Assembly (NCBI GenBank): GCA_963793625.1
Contig: CAWCAT010000022.1
Span: 233,328 to 297,327 of the forward strand
Direction: 5' to 3'
DNA: 64,000 nt
DNA from: G963668605 sp963793625
GTDB lineage: Bacteria; Acidobacteriota; Terriglobia; Bryobacterales; Bryobacteraceae
The position numbers and the translations under genes were made by a program. Numbering within the stretch: the first letter of the stretch is position 1; the number at the start of each line of letters is the position of its first letter. The notes below the pieces were generated by a model, which saw only the letters and a program-made list of their open reading frames with translations, did not search any database and was not told the DNA's origin. Below are positions 1-9,355 of this stretch, piece after piece.

Positions 1-202
1 TTGCGCTGAGCCCACCCGTTACCATGCCCCCGATGTGGCCCGTCGGCTCTACAAGCGCGACCTGCAAGCCTTCGCGAGCCGCCGAGATGGCTGTCATCAC
101 ACCCGATGCGGTTCCGCCGTACACCACAAGGTCGTAATCGGCGGCGGCCAGAGCGGGTATTCCGCAGACCACAAGAAGCGCTGCCAACATAGTTCTGAAC
201 AT
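1..202 (-). CDS. FAD-dependent oxidoreductase, N-terminal part (runs off window)
   Basis: Only the first 67 codons are present; the gene continues beyond base 1. Read on the minus strand from the ATG at 202, it begins with a Sec-type signal (MFRTMLAALLVVCGIPALAA) followed by DYDLVVYGGTASGVMTAISA, a Rossmann dinucleotide-binding fold of the GxxxG type, then a conserved GGMVTGGLS segment. That combination is typical of exported FAD-dependent oxidoreductases of the FAD_oxidored family, often found next to polysaccharide-degrading enzymes. An AGGGA Shine-Dalgarno-like sequence lies just before the ATG. It is divergent from the heparinase-like gene. The substrate cannot be told from this fragment. 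Confidence 0.8.
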   Translation of the reverse strand, partial: MFRTMLAALLVVCGIPALAAADYDLVVYGGTASGVMTAISAAREGLQVALVEPTGHIGGMVTGGLSA

Positions 203-261
203 GGTCCCTATTTTGCCAGCTTTGGCAATCCGGAGCTCGGAGTCTGATATAAAGAGGGTCT

Positions 262-2003
262 ATGTTACGTATCGCACTACTCGTATTTTCATTGATCGCA
301 GTTTGTACCGCGCAAGATCATCCGTTACAAACTCTCCGCAAACAGCATCCACGGCTTATCGCACTCGACAGCGACATTGACCGCTTGCGCACACTGATTC
401 GCACGGATGAGCGCGCCAAGCGCATTTACGAACAACTCGTGGCAGATGCGGCCAAGATCGAAACATCGCCCACTGTCGAATTCAAAATAGTCGGACCCAG
501 ACTGCTCGATCAAAGCCGCCGTGCGCTGGATCGCGTTTACACGCTCGCACTGCTCTATCGAATCGACGGCAAAAAGCAGTATCGCGATCGCGCGGTTAAG
601 GAATTGCGAGCCGCAGCCGACTTTCCCAATTGGAATCCCTCGCATTTTCTCGATACCGCGGAGATGACCCATGCCTTCGCAATCGGCTACGACTGGCTCT
701 TCCCGGCCCTGAGCGCGGATGAGCGTGGCTGGATTCGCAGAGCCATCAGCGAGAAGGGCTTCGACCCCGCGCTGAAGGTTTACCAAAGCGGCAAAGGCTG
801 GCCGAAAGCAATCCACAACTGGAATCAGGTCTGCAACGGTGGAATCGGCATCGGCGCACTCGCAATTGGCGATGAAGAATCAGAAAAGAGCGAAACCGTC
901 CTACGGTACGCAGTGAAGTCGATTCCGCTTGCGATGGCCTCTTACGGTCCCGATGGCGGCTGGGCGGAGGGACCGGGTTATTGGCATTACGCCACGCGTT
1001 ACAACGTATATTTCCTGGCTGCGCTGGAAACTGCGCTGGGCACGGACTTCGACCTGGCTAAAATGCCCGGCTTCGATGGTGCAGGTCACTTTCGCGTGTA
1101 TTCATCAGGACCCGTGGGGCTGAATTTCAATTATGCTGATGCCGGCGCGAATGTCGGCAATGCGGCTGAAATGTTCTGGCTGGCGAAACGCTTTTCCGCC
1201 CCGGTTTATAGCTGGCAGGAGCGGGAAATTCTAGCGGGCCGCGACCGTCCTGACGCGCTCGACTTGGTCTGGTATCAGGCAAAGGCACAGGGACCGAAGG
1301 CTGCGGGTTGGCCGCTCGATGCCTATTACAAGGGCGTCCAGGTCGCGTTTCTGCGTAGCGCGTGGGAAGATCCGAACGCGATTTTCGTCGGCATAAAGGG
1401 TGGCGACAACAAAGCGAATCACAGCCATCTGGATTTGGGCTCGTTTGTGATGGATGCGAACGGAGTGCGGTGGGCCGCTGATCTGGGGGGCGACAACTAC
1501 AACCTGCCTGCTTATTTCGGCGCGCAGCGTTGGACTTACTATCCGCCTTGCGCACCGAATCCCACAACACGGTCGTGATCGATGGCGAGAATCAGGATCC
1601 GAAGGCCGCCGCTCCGATTGTCGAACATAGCTTTCAGCCCGAACGCGCTTTTGTGCGCATCGATATGTCCAAGGCCTATCCAGGCAAGGTGACGAAGTTC
1701 GAACGGACCCTGACGATGGTCAAGCGTTCCAGTGTGGTCGTGGAAGACCGCATAGAGGCCGCACAGCCGGTCGATGCGCTGTGGGGCATGGTCACACAAG
1801 CCGACGTGAAGCTGGACGGCCGTAAGGCCACGCTTACCAGAAACGGTAAAACGCTCACGGCGGAAATCCGCAGCCCCAAGCATGGAACGTTTGATGTTGT
1901 CTCAACAACGCCGCCGGCCCCACAGAACCAGAACGCGGGCACGCGGAAACTCGTGGTGCGATTGCCGGAGAAGACTGCCAATCTGCGCTCGAAGTCGTAT
2001 TGA
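262..2003 (+). CDS. Heparinase II/III-like polysaccharide lyase, one frameshift
   Basis: Two overlapping reading frames make one protein of about 580 residues. The first (262-1578) has a signal peptide (ending near ATAQ-like VCTAQ, residues 1-18) and a helical toroid with motifs usual for heparinase II/III and alginate-lyase-like enzymes (HNWNQVCNGGIGIGAL, GPDGGWAEGPGYWHYATRYN, NHSHLDLGSFVMDANGVRWA). The second frame, from about 1540, gives the beta-sandwich half starting RTESHNTVVIDGENQ. The switch falls at 1540-1556, where one base appears lost or two gained. Both halves keep conserved residues, so sequence error is more likely than a dead gene. It probably cleaves uronic-acid-containing polysaccharide in the periplasm; substrate unknown. 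Confidence 0.75.
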
Positions 2004-2046
2004 CTCCAGGTAATTGACTAGACGGAATGAATGTCACAATGGGCGT

Positions 2047-3279
2047 ATGAGGCTTGGGCGAGCTATCGTCTTACTGATCGCGGGTTGCCTAAGTCTCTTC
2101 GCCAGTGATCTGCACACCGCTGCGCGCGCGGGCGATGTCGAACAGGTGCGTAAGCTGATTGCCGGTGGTGCGGCGGTCAATGAGCAGGATTCGCTTGGCG
2201 GAACGCCTTTGCACGATGCGGCCTGGGCCGGCGAGACTGCGATCATTCAGCTGCTGCTGGACAAGGGCGCGGACGTGAACGCACGCCACTCCGAAGCCGG
2301 CTCCACTCCGCTGCACTACGCGGTAATCACGAACCATTCCGCTGCCGTGGAATTACTGCTCGATCGCGGAGCGGACATGCGTGCGCGCTACCGTTCCGGT
2401 GCCACTGCGCTCCATCTGGCAGCGAACCGCGGCTATCTCGAGATCGTGGAACTTCTGCTCAAGCGCGGCGCAAACGTGAATGAAAAAGACAATGCAGGTG
2501 CGACAGCGCTCGATGAGGCCGCCTGGAAGGGCCAGGCTCAGGTCGCTCAACTGCTGATCGCAAAAGGCGCCGATGTTCGTGTGCACAACATGGAGACCGG
2601 TGAGACACCGCTGCATGAAGCGGCAATCAAGGGCCATGCGGACGTGGTCGCCGTACTGCTCAAGGCCGGCGCGGATGCGGCCGCAAGAGACAAGGCCGGA
2701 GCCACGCCGCTCGATGAGGCGATCCGCTATCGCCACACAAGAGTCGTTGAGCTGCTGGTGAAGCGCGGCGAATCAGGCGCACCCATCGCCGAGGATGTCA
2801 GCCGCCAGTTGCAGGAAGCAGTCATGCGCGGGCAGGCGGACGTTGTAAGCCTGCTGGCGGCAGCCGGAGCGGATGTGAATGCACGCACGAAGTCAGGATC
2901 GACCGCACTCCATGACGCCGCACTGAAGGGCCACAAGGGAATCGTGGAACTGCTCCTGGAAAAGGGTGCACAAGTAAACGCGCGTAATGGCAATGGGGCG
3001 ACACCGCTGCACGACGCCGCACTCGGCGGACAGTGCCCGGTGATCGAGTTGCTGCTGAACAAGGGCGCGACGATTGATCTGGCGGAGACCGAGACGGCGT
3101 CCACTCCTTTACACCTTGCCGCTTCCTGGGGCCGCACGGCGGCGGTGGCGCTGCTGCTCGAACGCGGCGCTAATCCCAACGTGAAGAACAAAGCAGGCCA
3201 GACACCGCTCAAGGCAGCGATCGCTAACGGGCAAGCCGAAACCGCCGAGCTTCTGCGTACTCGCGGAATCAAGCAATAG
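2047..3279 (+). CDS. Exported ankyrin-repeat protein
   Basis: The ATG at 2047 gives about 410 residues starting MRLGRAIVLLIAGCLSLFAS, a clear signal peptide; an upstream start at 2014 would hide it. The rest is about eleven ankyrin repeats of 33 residues, each with the GxTPLHxAAxxGH core and a following LLLxxGAxxN turn (for example GSTPLHYAVITNHSAAVELL). The repeat array is interrupted near residues 235-255 by a less regular stretch. Ankyrin arrays bind proteins, and the signal sequence places this one in the periplasm or outside the cell. There is no catalytic domain, so the partner is unknown. It stands alone between the lyase and the sensor kinase. Confidence 0.85.
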   Translation: MRLGRAIVLLIAGCLSLFASDLHTAARAGDVEQVRKLIAGGAAVNEQDSLGGTPLHDAAWAGETAIIQLLLDKGADVNARHSEAGSTPLHYAVITNHSAAVELLLDRGADMRARYRSGATALHLAANRGYLEIVELLLKRGANVNEKDNAGATALDEAAWKGQAQVAQLLIAKGADVRVHNMETGETPLHEAAIKGHADVVAVLLKAGADAAARDKAGATPLDEAIRYRHTRVVELLVKRGESGAPIAEDVSRQLQEAVMRGQADVVSLLAAAGADVNARTKSGSTALHDAALKGHKGIVELLLEKGAQVNARNGNGATPLHDAALGGQCPVIELLLNKGATIDLAETETASTPLHLAASWGRTAAVALLLERGANPNVKNKAGQTPLKAAIANGQAETAELLRTRGIKQ

Positions 3280-3327
3280 TACTCCCAGTCAGATACTCGT
3301 AAGGACATACTAAAGCCTTTCCCCTAT

Positions 3328-5001
3328 TTGTTCGATAGAGGATATGTGCGTGAAACAGATCCGTCACCGAGGCTTACCGATGCATCCGACATCCTTAGTG
3401 ATCAGTTCCGGGCTCATCTGCAGCGTTTTGCGGAAACCGTTTCACCGCAGGCAGCTGCCATGGACCGGCGCTTTCGGACAGCCCTGCGCAAAATGGGATT
3501 CAATCCGAAACAGCAAGCGGCCCTGGCAGGCATCACGCACGGGGAAGCTGCTCGGGTGCTGGCCTGCGGTTTCCCGCCAACGCACTTCTTTGAACAGGTG
3601 GAGTATCACGGACGGCGCCTGGCAAAGTTCAATCTCTCCCCCGGTGATATCGCAAACGCCCTGGCCGAGTATGACCTGCTGCTGACGCCCAAACTGGAGA
3701 GCGCCGGTCCGGATGCTGCCAACCTGCGATGGGTTCGCGATCAACTCCATTTCTGCGTCGCTCTGACGTTGAACAACTCGTTCTATCAGGTACGCGAGGC
3801 GGAAACACAGGCTTTTTACGAACTTTTTCGCATTGAACTGGAATCCCGCAAGCTGGACGACTTGTTGCAGCGCTTTCTTGAGACGCTTTCCAGATTCTGC
3901 CGCGCAGATGAGGCTCGTTTATTCCTGCAGGGCGAAGGCAATGACGCCTGGGATTCAAAAGCCGCCGTAAGCCGCATCACGGAGAATCAACCGAGCGCAA
4001 CACTCACCTGGAATCGTGACGTAAAACGGAAAACATTGGCGCGATTGCATTGCGTTGGCGCGGGCAAGATGGGGAAAGTGGCTCTCGATGCCGAATGGCA
4101 GGCGCGCTACGAGTCCTGCTGGTCCGTGCCGCTAACCGCGGCGGGCCGTACGCTAGGCGTGATTCAGTTTGCCTTCGCACGCAATTACGAGTGGTTGCCA
4201 CGTGAACAGGAATTGCTGGCGGGCGCTGCGGAACGCTGCCTGATGGCCGCTGAAAAAGCACACCTGATGGAAGATCTCGCGGCGCGCGAAGAACAGATTC
4301 GGCGTCTCGGTGAGCACATGCTCCATGTGGAAGAAGTCGAGCGGCAGCGCATCAGCCGGGAGTTGCACGATGAAGCAGGCCAGTCGATGCTTTGCATCAG
4401 GCTGCAATTGGAAGTGCTGGAACAATCCTGCCCCGATTCGATTCCGCAGATCCGAGAAAAGCTAGGGCAGGTTCGTGAAGTTACCGAACGCACGATCGTC
4501 GAAATCCGGCGCCTGATCCGCGCACTCAGCCCCTCCGTACTGGAGCAATTTGGTCTTGGCGCGGCACTCCGGCAACTGGTCACACAGTTTCATCAGGTGC
4601 ATCCGGCACGCGTGCGCATGAATATGACGCGTCTTGGATCACTGCCAAAACAGCTCGAAACGATGGTTTATCGGCTGGTTCAGGAGTGCTGTAACAACAT
4701 TGCTAAGCATTCGTCTGCAACCACTGTAAATATTCTGCTTAGTTCTGCCGATGAAGTACTCAGGTTGCAGGTTGACGATAACGGCGTCGGTTTTCAGATC
4801 GAAGAAGGCTTGATGAAGTTGAACTCTTTTGGACTCGCCGGCATGAGAGAGCGCGTGGCGCTGCTGGGGGGAAAGTTCAATCTGGAGAGCAGACCGGCCG
4901 GGCGAATGGGCAGGGGTCAGCCAGGCACCACAATCGTGATAGAACTCCCGGTTCCCGCGCAAGCGTCCGGGGAACTCAAAACAAAAGCGATGCCGGCCTG
5001 A
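3328..5001 (+). CDS. Sensor histidine kinase, NarL/DesK type, with globin-like N-terminus and GAF domain
   Basis: 557 residues from a TTG at 3328; an in-frame GTG at 3346 after AGAGGA is an alternative start. No membrane segment is visible, so it is cytosolic. Residues about 15-170 are all-helical, with a His/Arg-rich YHGRRLAKFNLSPGDIANAL segment resembling globin-coupled sensors (inference). Residues about 185-320 look like a GAF domain. A HisKA_3 dimerisation box follows (ISRELHDEAGQS, phospho-acceptor His347), then a HATPase_c domain with N-box VQECCNNIAKH, G1 DDNGVGF and G2 FGLAGMRERV. It is 43 bp upstream of a NarL-type regulator, its likely partner. Confidence 0.9.
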   Translation: MFDRGYVRETDPSPRLTDASDILSDQFRAHLQRFAETVSPQAAAMDRRFRTALRKMGFNPKQQAALAGITHGEAARVLACGFPPTHFFEQVEYHGRRLAKFNLSPGDIANALAEYDLLLTPKLESAGPDAANLRWVRDQLHFCVALTLNNSFYQVREAETQAFYELFRIELESRKLDDLLQRFLETLSRFCRADEARLFLQGEGNDAWDSKAAVSRITENQPSATLTWNRDVKRKTLARLHCVGAGKMGKVALDAEWQARYESCWSVPLTAAGRTLGVIQFAFARNYEWLPREQELLAGAAERCLMAAEKAHLMEDLAAREEQIRRLGEHMLHVEEVERQRISRELHDEAGQSMLCIRLQLEVLEQSCPDSIPQIREKLGQVREVTERTIVEIRRLIRALSPSVLEQFGLGAALRQLVTQFHQVHPARVRMNMTRLGSLPKQLETMVYRLVQECCNNIAKHSSATTVNILLSSADEVLRLQVDDNGVGFQIEEGLMKLNSFGLAGMRERVALLGGKFNLESRPAGRMGRGQPGTTIVIELPVPAQASGELKTKAMPA

Positions 5002-5044
5002 GTATTCGGGCTAACGTCTCAGGAAGAAAGTAAGGGCAAATACA

Positions 5045-5710
5045 ATGGCGAAAATTCGAATCTTGTTGGCGGACGATCATACGCTCTTTCGTCAGGGCAT
5101 TAAAGGGCTGCTCGCAGCCGAACCAGACATGGAAGTCGTCGGCGAAGCTTCCAACGGTGGCGATTCGATCGACAAGGCTAACGAAGTCCGTCCAGACGTC
5201 GTCCTGATGGATATTGGCATGCCCGGCCTCAGCAGCTTTGAAGCCACGCGGCAAATCAAGAAAGCACGGCCCGAAACCAAGGTGCTGTTTCTCACCATGT
5301 ACGACGATGAGGACTACCTTGTCGAAGGCATGGAAGTGGGCGCGAGCGGCTACGTGTTGAAGGATAGCCCCTCTGCACAGCTGGTGGCTGCGGTACGCGA
5401 TATCTGCCGCGGTGGCAGCTATCTGAGCCCGCGCATGCTCTCGCAACTGGTGGACGACTTCCGTTCCAGAATCAAATCGGCCAACCGCCTCCCGCGGTTT
5501 GCCACATTGACCACGCGCGAGCGTGAAGTTCTCAAGATGCTGGCCGAAGGCAACTCCGTTAAGGAAATCGCCTGCGACCTGAACCTGAGCGTCAAGACTG
5601 TGGAAGCACATAAGTTCAATTTGATGCGGAAACTCGATATCCACAACAAGGCGACTCTAGTGCAGTACGCGATCCAGAAAAAAATTATCAAGATTCCGAA
5701 CATGATCTAG
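5045..5710 (+). CDS. NarL/FixJ-family response regulator
   Basis: 221 residues. The receiver domain (1-120) has the acidic pair Asp10/Asp11, phospho-acceptor Asp56 in VVLMDIGMPG, and Lys near 108 in VLKDSPSAQ. The C-terminal LuxR-type helix-turn-helix (about 150-215) reads TLTTREREVLKMLAEGNSVK, then a recognition helix in NLSVKTVEAHKFNLMRKL. It should bind DNA when phosphorylated by the kinase encoded 43 bp upstream. An AGGAAG ribosome-binding site lies ahead of the ATG. Target genes cannot be deduced; the next gene downstream, an exported isomerase-like protein, is one possibility. Confidence 0.95.
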   Translation: MAKIRILLADDHTLFRQGIKGLLAAEPDMEVVGEASNGGDSIDKANEVRPDVVLMDIGMPGLSSFEATRQIKKARPETKVLFLTMYDDEDYLVEGMEVGASGYVLKDSPSAQLVAAVRDICRGGSYLSPRMLSQLVDDFRSRIKSANRLPRFATLTTREREVLKMLAEGNSVKEIACDLNLSVKTVEAHKFNLMRKLDIHNKATLVQYAIQKKIIKIPNMI

Positions 5711-5758
5711 ACATTGGTGATTGACCCATCGGGCCGTTGAACATTGCAAGAACAATGC

Positions 5759-5783
5759 GTCAATGGCTCGATGAGTCGATGAC
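5759..5783. repeat. Three consecutive 8-bp repeats (GTCAATGG/CTCGATGA/GTCGATGA)
   Basis: Three octamers follow each other without gaps at 5759-5782 and are followed by C. They sit just ahead of the chosen GTG start (5803) of the first TIM-barrel gene, where an operator could lie. A similar three-octamer run occurs at 19109-19133. Chance similarity is possible, and the region is also open to translation from the alternative upstream starts of the same gene. Confidence 0.3.
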
Positions 5784-5802
5784 GCAATGCTATGATTCCC
5801 TC

Positions 5803-6735
5803 GTGACTGTCCAATTTTCCCGCCGTAGCGTAATTGCCGGGTTTACGGCAAGCGCAGCATTCCCCCCAACTTTGTTCTCTGCGGTTTCGCGCCCGTTGCG
5901 GCTTGGCGGACCGATATTTCTCAAAAGCACGGATCCCGTCGAACTGGCGCGCGAGCACCGCCGACTGGGTTACTCGGCCGCTTACTGCCCCGCCCTCAAG
6001 CTGAACGACAGTGCGGCGATCAAGGCCGTCGAAAAAGCATTCGCCGCTGAAAACGTAATCATTTCTGAAGTCGGCGCATGGAAGAACATGCTTGATCCCG
6101 ATGCGGAAAAGCGCCGAGAGAATGTTAGTTACGTGACCGAAAGGCTGGCGTTGGCTGAGGCTGTGGGCGCGCGCTGTTGCGTCGACATTGCCGGATCCTA
6201 CAATCCCAAAGTCTGGTACGGTCCGCACCCCAAAAATTTCTCCGACGAGTTCTTGGCCGCAACGGTCGAGAACTGTCGAAAAGTAATCGACGAGGTCAAG
6301 CCGAAGCGCACCAGGTTCACGATCGAGATGATGGGGTGGGCGCTGCCTGAGGGCCCCGATTCGTATCTACGCTTGATCAAAGCCGTCGATCGCAAGGCCT
6401 TTGCCGTTCACATGGACGTCTGCAACGGCGTCAACAGCCCCGAGCGTTTTTACAAGAACGCCGAGTTCATCAGTGATTGTTTCCGCAAACTGGGTCCATG
6501 GATCATGTCGTGCCACGCCAAAGACCTCGAGTGGCTCCCGGAAATGAACGTCCATTTTGTCGAAGTGGTTCCGGGTCGTGGATCCCTCGATTACGCCACC
6601 TATCTTCGCGAGTTGTCGAAACTGCCTTCCGAGGTTCCATTGATGCTGGAGCACCTTAAGACCGCGGAAGAGTACGAAGAAGGTAGAAAGCACATCCAGA
6701 AAATTGCGGCCCAAACGGGCCTGAAATTTGCGTGA
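5803..6735 (+). CDS. Exported sugar phosphate isomerase/epimerase-like TIM barrel
   Basis: 310 residues from the GTG at 5803, chosen because it gives a twin-arginine signal (MTVQFSRRSVIAGFTASAAF); in-frame ATGs at 5755 and 5779 would add residues ahead of it. The body is an AP-endonuclease-2/xylose-isomerase-like TIM barrel. Likely metal and acid-base residues are seen in RFTIEMMGWA, VHMDVCNGVNS, SCHAKDLEW and a C-terminal LMLEHLKT. Such proteins act on sugars or inositol derivatives, often in the periplasm in Acidobacteriota and Planctomycetota. The stop is 9 bp before the next, related gene, so the two are probably co-transcribed. The exact substrate is unknown. Confidence 0.8.
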   Translation: MTVQFSRRSVIAGFTASAAFPPTLFSAVSRPLRLGGPIFLKSTDPVELAREHRRLGYSAAYCPALKLNDSAAIKAVEKAFAAENVIISEVGAWKNMLDPDAEKRRENVSYVTERLALAEAVGARCCVDIAGSYNPKVWYGPHPKNFSDEFLAATVENCRKVIDEVKPKRTRFTIEMMGWALPEGPDSYLRLIKAVDRKAFAVHMDVCNGVNSPERFYKNAEFISDCFRKLGPWIMSCHAKDLEWLPEMNVHFVEVVPGRGSLDYATYLRELSKLPSEVPLMLEHLKTAEEYEEGRKHIQKIAAQTGLKFA

Positions 6736-6744
6736 GGAAACTAT

Positions 6745-7614
6745 ATGAAACGTAGAGATTTCATGGCACTGGCGGCTGCGGCATGCGCAACTGCGAGTAG
6801 CGCTTCGGCTGCACGCCTGCCCATCCGCAAAGGCATCATCATTACGATGTTGCCCAAGGAGATGCCGCTCGATGACCGCCTGAAACTAGCGAAAGACGTA
6901 GGCTTCGACGATCTGGAATGTCACACGGTGACAGACCTGAAAGAGGCTGAGGCCATCAAGGCTGCTGCCGAAAAAGCCAAGCTCCGGATCCACTCCGTAA
7001 TGAACTCGGCACATTGGAAGTCTCCGCTCAACTCCCCTGATCCCGCGGAGGTGAAAAAGGGTATGGATGGCATGGAGACCAGTTTGCGCAACGCGCACCT
7101 GTGGGGCGCGGATGCAGTTCTGTTGGTGCCCGCCGTCGTCAATCCGAAGTTCAGTTACTATCAGGACGCATGGACGCGCTCGCAGAAACAGATCCGTGAG
7201 TTGCTGCCGCTCGCCGAACAGCTGAAGGTCGTCATAGCGATTGAAGAAGTCTGGAACAAGTTTCTGCTCAGCCCACTGGAAATGGCGCGCTACATCGACG
7301 AGTTCAATAGTCCATGGGTCAAAGCCTATCTCGATGTTGGCAACATGATGTTCTACGGATATCCGCAGGACTGGATTCGCACGCTCGGCAAGCGCACGGT
7401 GAAGGTCCACTTCAAGGATTTCCGTTTCCGCAAGGGGCAGACGGAATGGACACCGCTTCGCGAAGGCGATGTCGATTGGCTCGAAGTTCACAAAGCGCTC
7501 GCCGAGATCGGCTACAGCGGCACGGCGACGGTTGAACTAAGCGGCGGTAACGAAGCCCACTTACGCGAGATGAGCCGGCGCGTTGACTTGATTCTGAGCG
7601 GGGCAGCCAGCTAA
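6745..7614 (+). CDS. Exported sugar phosphate isomerase/epimerase-like TIM barrel (second copy)
   Basis: 289 residues with ATG after a GAGGAAA ribosome-binding site. The N-terminus MKRRDFMALAAAACATASSA is a Tat-like signal. The TIM barrel carries the expected acidic and histidine residues: VIAIEEVWNKFL, YLDVGNMMFYG, VKVHFKDFRF and a final ATVELSGGNE. It is clearly a distant paralogue of the preceding gene, with low direct similarity, so the pair probably performs successive steps on one sugar substrate rather than duplicate ones. That pairing is inference. It is 30 bp upstream of sppA on the same strand. Confidence 0.85.
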   Translation: MKRRDFMALAAAACATASSASAARLPIRKGIIITMLPKEMPLDDRLKLAKDVGFDDLECHTVTDLKEAEAIKAAAEKAKLRIHSVMNSAHWKSPLNSPDPAEVKKGMDGMETSLRNAHLWGADAVLLVPAVVNPKFSYYQDAWTRSQKQIRELLPLAEQLKVVIAIEEVWNKFLLSPLEMARYIDEFNSPWVKAYLDVGNMMFYGYPQDWIRTLGKRTVKVHFKDFRFRKGQTEWTPLREGDVDWLEVHKALAEIGYSGTATVELSGGNEAHLREMSRRVDLILSGAAS

Positions 7615-7644
7615 GCGCCGATAATCGGATAAGAGGAACGTGCA

Positions 7645-9354
7645 ATGAAGAAGTTTTTGATCGGACTGGTTACCGGTCTGCTATTGGCCGGCTTGACCAT
7701 CTTTCTGGGCGTCTTCGCGCTCGCGCGGATGAGCGAGACGAAGCCGGTGATCGCGGACGGCTCGACGCTGGTTATTCGCCTACAAGGCGATGTGCCGGAG
7801 AAACCCCCAGTCGAGATTCCGATCCCGTTCTTTGACGAACAGGCACCCGCCACAGTCCAGGAACTCTGGACGATGCTGGACCGTGCCGCAACCGACTCGC
7901 GCATTAAAGCGGTTCTGCTGATGCCGCGACGCGCTGATGCTGGTTGGGGCAAAATGCAGGAGGTCCGCGAGGGTATTCTGAAATTCCGCAAGAGCGGCAA
8001 ACCCGTTTTCGCCTCGTTGAGCGCACCGAACACGAAGGATTACTACATCGCTACAGCGGCCGACCAAATCTTTATGAGCCGCGAGGACTTCCTCGACCTC
8101 AAAGGACTGCGCGCCGAATCAATGTTTGTAAAGAACACGCTCGACAAGATAGGCGTGCAGGTGCAAATCGAGCACGCTGGAAAATACAAGGACGCGGGCG
8201 ACATCGTGTCACGCACCTCGCTCAGCCCGGAATCCAGGGAAGTGCTGAATTCAGTTCTCGACAGCATCTACGGCACGCTAGTACAAACCATTGCCGAAAG
8301 CCGCAAGAAGACGCCGGAAGAAGTAAGGGCACTCATCGACAATGGTCCGTATCTCGCCGAAAAGGCGCAACAGAGCGGACTAGTTGATCAATTGCTGTAT
8401 GAAGATGAAGTCAACGGAGAACTTACAAAGCGACTGAACCAGCAGGCAATGAAAAAGGTTTCTCATCGGGATTACATCAAGGCGATTGGCAGCGGCGACG
8501 CGAAAAAACGAATTGCTCTGCTAGTGGGAGACGGCGCCATTTTCCGTGGCGAGAGCGAAGAGGGAATCGCCTCCAACACCTTCATGAAATTGCTGCGCAA
8601 AGTCGGTTCCGACAAGAGCATCGACGGCGTGATCCTGCGCATCGATTCACCGGGCGGCGATGGAGTTGCTTCCGACGAAATTCTGCGCGAAGTGAAACTC
8701 CTGAGCCAGAAAAAGCCGCTTGTGATCTCGATGTCGGATATTGCGGCTTCGGGCGGCTATTACATTGCGGCCTCTGGCGATTCAATCGTGGCTTACCCGA
8801 ACACCTTCACCGGTTCCATCGGCGTAATCTTCGGGAAGCTCTATCTGAAGGGTCTCTACGACAAGCTCGGAATTCAAAAGGAAATCCTTACGCGTGGGCG
8901 CTTCGCTGATATTGACTCAGATTATCAGCCACTGACTGATGTATCGCGTGCGAAACTGCGCGAAGGCATTGACGGGATGTACAAGGGATTCGTAAGTCGC
9001 GTCGCAGAAAGCCGCAAGCGCAAGTACGAAGAGATTGAACCCCTTGCCCAGGGCCGCGTCTGGCTGGGTAGTCAGGCGAAGCAGAACGGCCTGGTCGACG
9101 AGCTGGGTGGAATAGACAAAGCCATCGAACTGATCAAAGGCAAGGCAAAGATAGCCAAGGAAGATCGAGTGCGCCTTGTTCCGTACCCGCCCAAGAAATC
9201 GATCTTCGAGCGTTTCCTCACTCGCAACGTCGAAACCATGATGGAATCGCGGGTGGAAGCCAAAATCCAGCAACTTCTGCCGAAGTTCGACCTGCGCCTG
9301 TGGAGCCAGGGCGGCATGATGAAGACCATGCCCTACACGATCGAAGTTAGATAG
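7645..9354 (+). CDS. sppA: Signal peptide peptidase SppA, 67 kDa type
   Basis: 569 residues, matching the long two-domain SppA of Gram-negative bacteria (S49 family). Residues 1-30 are a membrane anchor (FLIGLVTGLLLAGLTIFLGV). The N-terminal half holds the general-base lysine region (IEHAGKYKDAGD); the C-terminal half holds the nucleophile in SDIAASGGYYIAASGD. The repeated S49 domains should assemble as a membrane-bound ring that degrades cleaved signal peptides in the periplasm. It follows the isomerase pair with a normal ribosome-binding site (AAGAGGAA). It converges with the sigma factor gene; only one base separates the two stop codons. Confidence 0.95.
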   Translation: MKKFLIGLVTGLLLAGLTIFLGVFALARMSETKPVIADGSTLVIRLQGDVPEKPPVEIPIPFFDEQAPATVQELWTMLDRAATDSRIKAVLLMPRRADAGWGKMQEVREGILKFRKSGKPVFASLSAPNTKDYYIATAADQIFMSREDFLDLKGLRAESMFVKNTLDKIGVQVQIEHAGKYKDAGDIVSRTSLSPESREVLNSVLDSIYGTLVQTIAESRKKTPEEVRALIDNGPYLAEKAQQSGLVDQLLYEDEVNGELTKRLNQQAMKKVSHRDYIKAIGSGDAKKRIALLVGDGAIFRGESEEGIASNTFMKLLRKVGSDKSIDGVILRIDSPGGDGVASDEILREVKLLSQKKPLVISMSDIAASGGYYIAASGDSIVAYPNTFTGSIGVIFGKLYLKGLYDKLGIQKEILTRGRFADIDSDYQPLTDVSRAKLREGIDGMYKGFVSRVAESRKRKYEEIEPLAQGRVWLGSQAKQNGLVDELGGIDKAIELIKGKAKIAKEDRVRLVPYPPKKSIFERFLTRNVETMMESRVEAKIQQLLPKFDLRLWSQGGMMKTMPYTIEVR

Positions 9355-9355
9355 C

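Noticed and set aside
4976..5644. 222-codon open frame on the minus strand
   Set aside because: Antisense to the NarL-type regulator with all its motifs in place.
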